27,575 nucleotides of DNA from JANWJE01 sp044326545 (GTDB lineage: Bacteria; Chlamydiota; Chlamydiia; Chlamydiales; Parachlamydiaceae), in NCBI GenBank assembly GCA_044326545.1, contig JBIRBM010000027.1:1-27575 (forward strand), read 5' to 3'. A program made the position numbers and the translations under genes. This document shows positions 15,024 to 21,466 of this stretch, one piece after another (positions within the stretch are counted from its first letter, which is position 1; each line of letters opens with the position of its first letter). The notes under the pieces are model-generated. The model saw only the letters and a list, made by a program, of their open reading frames with translations. It was not told the origin of the DNA and made no database searches.

Positions 15024-15335
15024 ATGTTCGCTGCCCCGTTACATTTAGAACCATTATCTCTTTTTTCTTATTCATTTGCTTCATTTGACGCGCTTTGTAC
15101 TGAAATCAATAGACGAATCAAAGACGTTGCCATTTTTACACTCAAACAATTTTCCTTGTTTTTGAATTCTTACGAAAATCGATCGAATGAAGGAAACGTC
15201 AAAACATTTGCGTTGATTGGCTTCATCTCTTTGATTTTTCTTCTCTCTGTTTCAATTTTTAGAACAAAAGCATCAGGCATTTGTCCTCCTCCAACGCCGT
15301 ATCATAAAGGCGGCTCAGACATAGTAGAGGATTAG
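15024..15335 (+). CDS. Small single-pass membrane protein of unknown function
   Basis: The 103-residue product has a helical N-terminal region (~25-60), one hydrophobic helix near residues 62-80 (FALIGFISLIFLLSVSIF), and a short Pro/Gly-rich tail. AAGGA lies about 8 bases before the ATG. It ends three bases before the proposed start of the polysaccharide-export-like gene and is clearly in the same transcription unit. The DNA encoding its C-terminus also carries the ribosome site of that gene. No family recognised; a helper of the exporter is possible but only from position. Confidence 0.6.
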   Translation: MFAAPLHLEPLSLFSYSFASFDALCTEINRRIKDVAIFTLKQFSLFLNSYENRSNEGNVKTFALIGFISLIFLLSVSIFRTKASGICPPPTPYHKGGSDIVED

Positions 15336-15337
15336 CC

Positions 15338-16396
15338 ATTTCCCTCTATTGTCGGTTTTTCCCCGCTTTAATTTTCAGTGCATTGCTTTTTTTACAAAGC
15401 TGCGTTTCTCCAATTTATGACAACACATCGTTCGGGATTGAAGAATTTGCAACGGATTCAAAGCAGATTGCACGACATCATGTGATTCCTCTTACAGTAG
15501 AAAAAAACGACAACGCCCCTCCATTATCCCCTTATGGGATAAATGATGAGAAGGTCTTGGATGGCGACGAATTATCGATTACGGTTTATTCCTCTAAACA
15601 TCCCGAACAAGTCAGGGGGATTGAAACGATCAATGAGCGGTCAGGCTTTCCGATCACTGAAGGCTGTATCTGCTTGCCCTATCTTTCAACAATAGACGTA
15701 TCGGGCCTTACTCTAAACGAAGTACGTGATCAAATCCAGTTAGCCTATATCGAAGAAATTCCCGATGCAAACATTTACATTCATTTCAAAAAACGGCGTG
15801 ATCGAATTGTTCAAATCATTGGAGCTAGCACTCCGATCGTTAGCGTGAATGAGCACACTCGCCTATCGGAAGTGATAGCAAAAGCCAAACTTTCTCCTTA
15901 TGCAAATTTATTTAAAAGTTATGTGATGCGTAACGAAGAGAAAATACCGGTTGATCTTTATCAATTAATCCATAAAGGAGACCAGAGTCAAAATATGATC
16001 ATGCAAGGAGGAGATCAAATTTTTATTGCAAATATCACGGATGCTAACGTGATGATCACCGGAGAAGTCAGATATCCCGGTACAATTGCCATCCCCTATG
16101 GTTTTATCTCTTTGCCAGAAGCCATTGCAAGAGTGGGAGGCATTCCGTTTACCGGAAATCAAAATTCTCTTTATGTCATTCGAGGAGCTCTTGAAAGGCC
16201 TAAAATTTATTCTTTAGGATGGAGAGAAATCTTATCATTTTCTCATGATTCGCTATTATTAATCCCCGGAGACGTTGTCATTGTATCAGAGCAACCGCTT
16301 ACACAATGGAATCGTTTTATTGACCAGTTACAACCGAGTGCGGGTTGCATGCAAACAACCTGCAATCTTTATGGGATCATTCAATCAGCAGATTAA
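15338..16396 (+). CDS. Wza-like polysaccharide export lipoprotein (Poly_export + SLBB domains)
   Basis: The family forms octameric outer-membrane channels for polysaccharide. Residues ~72-165 (VLDGDELSITVYSS ... VQIIGA) match the Poly_export domain, followed by two SLBB-type beta-grasp domains (about 170-240, and 245-335 with VMITGEVRYPGTIAIPYG). The first ATG-like start in this frame is poor: TTG at 15383 would leave MLFLQSC, too short for export. Extending upstream gives a lipoprotein signal (SLYCRFFPALIFSALLFLQSC) with lipobox LQSC, starting at an ATT at 15338 that has GAGG at a 7-base spacing. I therefore place the start at ATT 15338, which would be a rare initiator. No glycosyltransferase, Wzc or flippase gene is nearby in this window. 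Confidence 0.75.
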   Translation: MSLYCRFFPALIFSALLFLQSCVSPIYDNTSFGIEEFATDSKQIARHHVIPLTVEKNDNAPPLSPYGINDEKVLDGDELSITVYSSKHPEQVRGIETINERSGFPITEGCICLPYLSTIDVSGLTLNEVRDQIQLAYIEEIPDANIYIHFKKRRDRIVQIIGASTPIVSVNEHTRLSEVIAKAKLSPYANLFKSYVMRNEEKIPVDLYQLIHKGDQSQNMIMQGGDQIFIANITDANVMITGEVRYPGTIAIPYGFISLPEAIARVGGIPFTGNQNSLYVIRGALERPKIYSLGWREILSFSHDSLLLIPGDVVIVSEQPLTQWNRFIDQLQPSAGCMQTTCNLYGIIQSAD

Positions 16397-16413
16397 TCAC
16401 CTGATAAAAATTT

Positions 16414-16448
16414 TGAATAGGTTCTAAGATTCTGAACAGGCTCTAAGA
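16414..16448. repeat. Two tandem family-B solo ends
   Basis: TGAATAGGTTCTAAGA (16414-16429) is followed by TGAACAGGCTCTAAGA (16433-16448), 14 of 16 identical. The second supplies the TAG stop of the convergent fmdB gene (TTAGAGCC on the minus strand). Confidence 0.55.
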
Positions 16449-16706
16449 ACAAGATGTTTGACCACACCCACAAGCTTTAGATGCAGAGGCTGGAGTGGCT
16501 TTATCAGAACCAGATGAAGAGGGATGTTGATAATCAGTCGAATAAAAACCAGACCCTTGAAACTGCAACCCAATTCCAACTCCAAATTGTCTCTTGAATG
16601 CGGGCTTGTGGCATTCAGGGCACAACGTCAACGGAACGTCAGACATTTTTTGTAGAATTTCTTCTTTGTATCCGCAATCGGCACAGTAATAGTCATAATT
16701 AGGCAT
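16443..16706 (-). CDS. FmdB-family zinc-ribbon protein
   Basis: The start is ATG at 16706 (MPNYDYYCADCGYKEEI) with GGAG 8 bases upstream; the in-frame extension to 16781 runs through a hairpin and is not conserved-looking. The zinc ribbon is C8-X2-C11 and C29-X2-C32. The middle GVGIGLQFQGSGFYSTDY is the other conserved part of the family. The tail is Ser/Ala-rich and ends in Cys-containing CGCGQTSCS, another possible metal site. FmdB proteins are short putative regulatory proteins of unclear function. It lies ~108 bp downstream of groEL on the same strand, separated by a strong hairpin. Confidence 0.85.
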   Translation of the reverse strand: MPNYDYYCADCGYKEEILQKMSDVPLTLCPECHKPAFKRQFGVGIGLQFQGSGFYSTDYQHPSSSGSDKATPASASKACGCGQTSCS

Positions 16707-16724
16707 GTTTAAACTCCATATAAG

Positions 16725-16756
16725 CGTCTCTTCCGGTGTCGCCACCGGAAGAGACG
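16725..16756 (-). promoter_or_regulatory. Perfect 14-bp hairpin between groEL and fmdB
   Basis: On the minus strand CGTCTCTTCCGGTG and CACCGGAAGAGACG enclose the tetraloop GCGA, a GNRA loop. It ends ~10 bases before the fmdB ribosome site and has no T-run after it, so it is more likely a stability or attenuation element than a simple terminator. Confidence 0.7.
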
Positions 16757-16813
16757 GGGATGAGGGCATTGATTTAATCAAATATCAAACAAAAGGAGGA
16801 TAAAAGAAATGGG

Positions 16814-18481
16814 TTACATTCCCATTCCGCCCATTCCGCCCATTCCGCCCATTCCACCCATTCCACCCATGCCATCCATAGCCGGAGCATGTTTAGGTTT
16901 AGGTTGAGGTTTATCGGTGATCATGGCAGCTGTAGTCAAGAGGAGACTTGCCACTGAAGCCGCGTTAATTAAAGCACTTTTTGTCACTAAAACAGGATCA
17001 ATGACACCCGCTTTTAACAAATCTTTAAATTCATCAGTCAACCCATCATAACCGTAAGCTCCTTGAGCCTCATAAATTTTTTCGGCTATCAAATTCCCTT
17101 GCTTACCACAATTATTCGCTATGGCAGTTGCTGGAGCAAACGCCGCTTGCCTAATGATTGCAGCGCCAATTGCCTCATCACCAGTCAATGTCAAGTGATC
17201 TAAATCCTTGATTGCACGAAGAAGAGCTACGCCGCCTCCAGGAACAATTCCTTCTGCAACTGCTGCTCGCGTTGCGTGCAACGCATCTTCAACCCTTGCT
17301 TTCTTCTCTTTAAGTTCCGTCTCCGTTGCTGCGCCGACGTTGACAACAGCTACTCCCCCAACTAACTTAGCCAAACGCTCTTCGAGCTTTTCTCTATCAT
17401 ACTTAGATGTAGAAGAATGATTGAGCTCGCCTTTAATTTGAGCGATTCGATTTTTCACATCCTGAGAATGACCCATTCCATCAATCAGCGTTGTCTCTTC
17501 TTTGGAAATTTTAATTGTTTTTGCATGACCTAGCACTTCAGGGCCCACTTCATCCAATTTCAATCCCAGTTCATCCGAGATCACTTTTCCGCCTGTCAAT
17601 ATTGCAATATCTTCAAGCATTGCCTTCCGGCGATCACCAAAACCAGGGGCTTTAACTGCACAAACAGACATTCCCCCCTTGATTTTGTTGACGACTAATG
17701 TTGCCAACGCTTCTCCATCGACATCTTCTGCAATAATGAGCAAAGGACGCGATCCTTTCGCCATAATTTTCTCTAAAATAGGAACAATTTCTTTGGCCGT
17801 CGACATTTTCTTGTCTGTGATCAAAATTTGCGCATTTGAGAACTCGACCGACATTTGCTCTGGATTTGTGATAAAATAAGGCGACACATATCCCTTGTCA
17901 AATTGCAATCCTTCGACATAATCCACATGTGTTTCAATTCCCTTTGCTTCAGCGACGCTAATGATGCCATCTTTTCCAACCCGCTCCATTGCTTCACCAA
18001 TAATGCGTCCGATTTCAGGATCATTATTTGCTGAAATTGTCGCAATTTGCTGAATCTCTTGCGCAGTGTTAATTGGGGTAGCCAGTCGATCTAAGGCTTT
18101 TGTGATGTATTCAACGGCATGATCAATCCCTCGCTTCAGACTCATGGGATTTGCTCCGGCTGCCACATTTTTCATTCCGGCTGAATAAATAGCCTCAGCT
18201 AAAACGATTGCTGTTGTCGTGCCATCTCCCGCAATGTCAGATGTTTTAGAAGCGACTTGATTGACAAGTTGAGCTCCCATATTTTCAAATTTATCTTTAA
18301 GAGCAACTTCATTTGCAACCGTTACGCCATCTTTCGTCGAAAGGGGGGAGCCAAATCCTTTGTTAATCACGACATTTCGCCCTTTTGGACCAAGTGTCAC
18401 TTTAACTGCTTGAGCTAATGTTTTAACCCCTTTAAAAATAGACTTAAGAGCTTCTTCATTGAATTTTAATATTTTTGCCAT
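16814..18481 (-). CDS. groEL: Chaperonin GroEL (Hsp60)
   Basis: This is the 60-kDa ATP-driven folding chamber that works with GroES. Typical blocks are present: VTLGPKGRNVV, the ATP-site GDGTTTA, TISANNDPEIG, PGFGDRRKAMLEDIAILTGG, AAVAEGIVPGGGVALL, and a C-terminal GGM repeat ending in GM. Length is 555 residues. Met3 (MAKILKF) is chosen because AAGGA then sits 7 bases upstream; starting at the first ATG leaves only 1-2 bases. Chlamydiae carry several groEL paralogues; pairing with groES and the intact GGM tail mark this as the canonical, GroEL1-like copy. It follows groES by 24 bp in one operon. Confidence 0.98.
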   Translation of the reverse strand: MAKILKFNEEALKSIFKGVKTLAQAVKVTLGPKGRNVVINKGFGSPLSTKDGVTVANEVALKDKFENMGAQLVNQVASKTSDIAGDGTTTAIVLAEAIYSAGMKNVAAGANPMSLKRGIDHAVEYITKALDRLATPINTAQEIQQIATISANNDPEIGRIIGEAMERVGKDGIISVAEAKGIETHVDYVEGLQFDKGYVSPYFITNPEQMSVEFSNAQILITDKKMSTAKEIVPILEKIMAKGSRPLLIIAEDVDGEALATLVVNKIKGGMSVCAVKAPGFGDRRKAMLEDIAILTGGKVISDELGLKLDEVGPEVLGHAKTIKISKEETTLIDGMGHSQDVKNRIAQIKGELNHSSTSKYDREKLEERLAKLVGGVAVVNVGAATETELKEKKARVEDALHATRAAVAEGIVPGGGVALLRAIKDLDHLTLTGDEAIGAAIIRQAAFAPATAIANNCGKQGNLIAEKIYEAQGAYGYDGLTDEFKDLLKAGVIDPVLVTKSALINAASVASLLLTTAAMITDKPQPKPKHAPAMDGMGGMGGMGGMGGMGGMGM

Positions 18482-18505
18482 AGCCATTTCCTTACGCTCG
18501 GAGGG

Positions 18506-18793
18506 TTAAAGTAAAATTCCCAGAATATCGTCTTCAGATAGAATCAAATACTCTTCGTCGTCTTGTTTAACTTCCGTCCCCGCATAAGAACCAAACAAAA
18601 TACGATCGCCAATTTTAACAGAAATCGGCTCTAATTGTCCCTGCTCATTTGTTTTTCCAGGGCCTGCAGCAAGTACAGTTCCTTCCCGCGGTCTTTCTTG
18701 AGCAGAATCGGGCAGCAAAATGCCCCCTTTAGAAGTTTGAGCTTTTGAACGTTGAACCAATACTCGGTTCCCTAAGGGTTTAATTTTAGCCAT
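18506..18793 (-). CDS. groES: Co-chaperonin GroES (Hsp10)
   Basis: GroES forms the heptameric lid of the GroEL chamber. The 95-residue product begins MAKIKPLGNRVLVQRS, followed by the mobile-loop region AQTSKGGILLPDSAQERP, including the hydrophobic GIL tripeptide that contacts GroEL, and GTVLAAGPGK and EYLILSEDDILG. Start ATG 18793 has AGGAG at a 7-base spacing; an in-frame TTG two codons upstream is less likely. It is the first gene of the groES-groEL operon, preceded by a consensus promoter and a CIRCE-like operator. Confidence 0.97.
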   Translation of the reverse strand: MAKIKPLGNRVLVQRSKAQTSKGGILLPDSAQERPREGTVLAAGPGKTNEQGQLEPISVKIGDRILFGSYAGTEVKQDDEEYLILSEDDILGILL

Positions 18794-18839
18794 CGTCAAT
18801 CTCCTGTGTTAAGTAATACCATTTATAAGTTTTAAAGGC

Positions 18840-18868
18840 ATTTTAGAAGGAGAGACGATTTATGTCAA
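18840..18868 (-). promoter_or_regulatory. Consensus housekeeping promoter of groES-groEL
   Basis: On the minus strand TTGACA (18868-18863), a 17-base spacer and TAAAAT (18845-18840) form a nearly ideal sigma-70/sigma-66 promoter, ~45 bases before the groES start. Confidence 0.8.
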
Positions 18869-18885
18869 GAACCTACAGCTATTTT

Positions 18886-18912
18886 TTAGCAAACAACAGT
18901 GAAGAGTGCTAG
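18886..18912. promoter_or_regulatory. CIRCE-like operator (HrcA binding site), one degenerate half
   Basis: The arrangement is 9-N9-9. TTAGCAAAC, nine bases, then GAGTGCTAG, against the consensus TTAGCACTC-N9-GAGTGCTAA. The right half differs by one base and the left by two to three. HrcA represses chaperone operons through this site in chlamydiae. Here it lies upstream of the -35 box rather than over the start site. Confidence 0.7.
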
Positions 18913-18969
18913 ATCATATCGTTAAAAGTGTCGCTTCTCTCTTAGAGAGTGTCTTAAAACTTCAGTGAG

Positions 18970-20226
18970 TCAATAATCAGGATGGAGATAAGCTTTTCGT
19001 TTTGTCAGATAAAGCTCTCTTTCCTTCTGATGGATATTGCGTAATTTCCATATGACATAGCCCTCCTCCTTCAAAATACGATAGACTTCAGCTGTTCCAT
19101 TCACTTTATTAAACATCTCTTCTCTTTGGCCTGAAGCTTCAATTCCTTTTTGAAAATGAGAGGGGTAAAGAGTTTTTAGAATTCCCAAGAGTAAAAATTG
19201 TGTTGTCACAGGCAAATAGGTGCGGTGATCCGTGATCACAATCAAAGCGCCATGACAAGCCTCTCCCGCAAAACGGCCAAAAAAAGGAGTGTAATGAAAA
19301 GGTTGAAAACGAACACCCGGAAATTGTTGCGCATTCAAACGCTCGACAAATTGATCAGAATTAATCCAAGGAGCTCCTATCACTTTAAATGGCAGAGTGT
19401 AGCCCACTCCAATATTGACAATTTGCAGCTCCCCTAATAGACCGGTTGTGGGGTAATGAAAAGCTGTTTGAGCGTCAGGGACTTGAGGGCTGGTCGGAAT
19501 CCATGTTAATCCGGTATCATTAAAGTGCATCCGACGATTCCACCCCCGCATAGGAATGACAGTTAAATCACATCCCACTTTATATTCTCCATTAAAATAA
19601 TGGGCAAGCTCTCCGACCGTTAAGCCATGACAATAAGGAACATTGATATACCCAACAAACGAACGCCACTGATCTTCTAAGGCCGGACCATCAACAAGCT
19701 CGCCGCCTAAAGGATTTGGGCGATCCACAACAACAAAGGGGATATTGGCTTTTGCAGCCTCTTCCATAGCATAAAACAAAGTCGAAATGTAAGTGTAAGA
19801 GCGAGAACCAATATCTTGGATATCATAGACAAGCAGGGTAACCCCCTTGAGCATTTCAGGAGTCGGGCGTCGAGTAGCCCCATGCAAGCTATAGACAGGA
19901 AATCCATCCGAATCGCGATCTGCTTTGACACTTTCCCCTGCATGCTGAATCCCTTTTAAACCGTGCTCTGGAGCAAAAAGGGCTAAAAGTGTGTAATCAC
20001 ATGATTTCGCATGCTGTTTGAATAAGTCGGCAGTCGACGCTCCGTTCGAATCAATTGCCGTATGATTCGTGATCAATCCGACTTTTTTACCGCGCAAAAT
20101 CGCGCTATAAGAAGGGGTAAATAAATTTTCAACCCCAAGAACAACTTTTCCTTCGATTTTGCAAGGGAAAGAGAAAAAAAATAATAAAAAAACAAGAGAA
20201 AAATGAAGGAATAAATGGGTGCCCAC
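18970..20226 (-). CDS. namZ: NamZ-like exo-beta-N-acetylmuramidase (DUF1343)
   Basis: Members of this family remove terminal N-acetylmuramic acid residues from peptidoglycan fragments. Seen here are an N-terminal signal peptide (HFSLVFLLFFFSFPCKIEG), then KVGLITNHTAID, LFAPEHGLKG with the conserved Glu87, YDIQDIGSRSYTY, VDRPNPLGG and the C-terminal-domain HYTPFFGRFAGEACHG. Length of 418 fits. The start is a GTG at 20226; no ATG exists upstream in frame and the ribosome site is weak. It diverges from an NlpC/P60 endopeptidase gene ~110 bp away, which suggests a shared peptidoglycan turnover role, and it is upstream of groES on the same strand but with its own spacing and no obvious link. Confidence 0.88.
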   Translation of the reverse strand: MGTHLFLHFSLVFLLFFFSFPCKIEGKVVLGVENLFTPSYSAILRGKKVGLITNHTAIDSNGASTADLFKQHAKSCDYTLLALFAPEHGLKGIQHAGESVKADRDSDGFPVYSLHGATRRPTPEMLKGVTLLVYDIQDIGSRSYTYISTLFYAMEEAAKANIPFVVVDRPNPLGGELVDGPALEDQWRSFVGYINVPYCHGLTVGELAHYFNGEYKVGCDLTVIPMRGWNRRMHFNDTGLTWIPTSPQVPDAQTAFHYPTTGLLGELQIVNIGVGYTLPFKVIGAPWINSDQFVERLNAQQFPGVRFQPFHYTPFFGRFAGEACHGALIVITDHRTYLPVTTQFLLLGILKTLYPSHFQKGIEASGQREEMFNKVNGTAEVYRILKEEGYVIWKLRNIHQKERELYLTKRKAYLHPDY

Positions 20227-20338
20227 AATTAAAAAACCTTATAAAAAAAAACGGTTTGCATCATCATGCATCAAGAGTCATAATTTTCAAATGAGAAAAT
20301 ATTTGGTGATTTTGATTATTTCGTCAAAGGACTACCCC

Positions 20339-21193
20339 ATGAACATCCCCCTCTCTCCTCATTTCGACCCCTCCTCCTCATTTTGCTATATCCATCAATC
20401 CGTTGTTGACATGCGGGAGGATGACACGCACAAATCAAAGGTGGTCTCCCAAGCCATTTTCTCGGAAAAAATTCAAATAAAAGAACAGAGGGAAAAATGG
20501 TCTTTAATTTCGACTCCGGATGGATATTTAGGGTGGATTCCTTCAGATAGTTTTATCTTAAGACATGAACCTTATGACCCCGACCTTTATGTTTCACGAC
20601 TAGCCGCCCATCTCTATGAGTTAAAAGATGTGGAATACGGCCCGATTCAAACACTGCCCTACGCCTCTTGTTTAAAAACGATCGATAGCTCTGATCCAAG
20701 ATGGATCAAGCTCTTACTTCCGAATGACAAGGAGTGTTATATTCAAAAAGGAGATGTCGATCCTGTAATCAAACATCAAAATAAACCAGATATAATAAAG
20801 CTAAGCATCAACTTTTTAGGACTCCCCTATACTTGGGGAGGCAGATCAAGCTTTGGTTATGATTGCTCTGGATTCGTTCAAATGCTCTACCAGCAGATGG
20901 GCATCTTATTGCAAAGAGATGCCACTCAACAAGCTTCAGATGAGCGCTTCAAGACCATCTGCTTCAATTCGTTAAAAAAAGGCGATCTCCTTTTTTTCGG
21001 ACACTCTGAAAAAGAGATCAAACATGTGGGCATGTCTTTAAATAAACACTCATTTATTCACGCAACATCAAAAGAAAATCAACCCTGGATAAGGATCAGC
21101 CCTCTATCAGATTTTGAATGGAGCGGACAATCGAATGCCAGTTATCCATTTCGAAAAGCGCGTCGCCAAATAGACTTATTGAAGCCCAAATAG
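20339..21193 (+). CDS. NlpC/P60-family peptidoglycan endopeptidase (YkfC-like) with N-terminal SH3-like domains
   Basis: The catalytic domain (~150-275) contains YTWGGRSSFGYDCSGFVQ with Cys176, HVGMSL with His229, and a second His241 in SFIHATS. Upstream, two SH3b-like modules (about 15-75 and 80-145; EKWSLISTPDGYLGWIPSD is typical) match the YkfC/chlamydial NlpC layout, which cleaves gamma-D-Glu-diaminopimelate bonds in peptide stems. ATG 20339 is chosen because AAAGGA lies 7 bases upstream; the frame extends to 20219 without a good site. There is no classical signal peptide from this start, suggesting cytoplasmic recycling, although Met at 20291 would add a short hydrophobic stretch. The last codons and stop lie in a family-A repeat. 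Divergent from namZ. Confidence 0.88.
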   Translation: MNIPLSPHFDPSSSFCYIHQSVVDMREDDTHKSKVVSQAIFSEKIQIKEQREKWSLISTPDGYLGWIPSDSFILRHEPYDPDLYVSRLAAHLYELKDVEYGPIQTLPYASCLKTIDSSDPRWIKLLLPNDKECYIQKGDVDPVIKHQNKPDIIKLSINFLGLPYTWGGRSSFGYDCSGFVQMLYQQMGILLQRDATQQASDERFKTICFNSLKKGDLLFFGHSEKEIKHVGMSLNKHSFIHATSKENQPWIRISPLSDFEWSGQSNASYPFRKARRQIDLLKPK

Positions 21194-21215
21194 CCCTCCT
21201 GTTGCGTAAGGTGAG
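21183..21215 (-). repeat. Partial family-A repeat forming the 3' end of the NlpC gene
   Basis: On the minus strand it reads CTCACCTTACGCAACAGGAG then GGCTATTTGGGCT, matching the copy at 21366 in 32 of 33 bases, then diverges inside the coding region. The NlpC stop codon TAG is part of the repeat. With the inverted copy at 21366 it could form a long stem around ~150 bases. Confidence 0.8.
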
Positions 21216-21277
21216 TTTAAAAAATATTGTGAAATTTTTTGTGCGTTGATAGCCGATTGATAACAGCAAAGCATCGT

Positions 21278-21304
21278 GATCAAAGATTCTGAACAGCTTC
21301 TAAG
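21278..21304 (+). repeat. Short intergenic repeat (family-B solo end)
   Basis: GATCAAAGATTCTGAACAGC then TTCTAAG is nearly identical to the minus-strand sequence upstream of ahpC (7065-7091). It lies between the two inverted family-A copies. Confidence 0.6.
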
Positions 21305-21365
21305 ATGAAAAGCTTTTGTTAAAGCTTGAGGTTTGTTATAAAAGTTCTTCTCTGGATGTTTTTAA

Positions 21366-21432
21366 CTCACCTTACGCACCAGGAGGGCTATTTGGGCTGA
21401 AGCCAAAGCTCTCGCGGTGGGTATAAGGTCAG
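21366..21432 (+). repeat. Family-A repeat (67 bp) upstream of putA
   Basis: It begins CTCACCTTACGCACCAGGAG and ends AAGGTCAG, with one base changed from GGTGAG. The flanks TTTTTAA (21359-21365) and TGTTTAA (21433-21439) match at 6 of 7 positions, consistent with a decayed 7-bp target duplication. The putA start is ~35 bp downstream. Confidence 0.8.
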
Positions 21433-21466
21433 TGTTTAATTCTTTAAAACACAAAGGGTGATTGGG

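Noticed and set aside
14860..15048. 62-residue plus-strand ORF upstream of the small membrane protein
   Set aside because: It lies almost entirely inside the 161-bp family-B hairpin and overlaps the better-supported start at 15024.
16814..16875. Tandem short repeat of about 9 bases (GGAATGGGC-like)
   Set aside because: It is the coding sequence for the GroEL C-terminal GGM tail, not an independent repeat or CRISPR.
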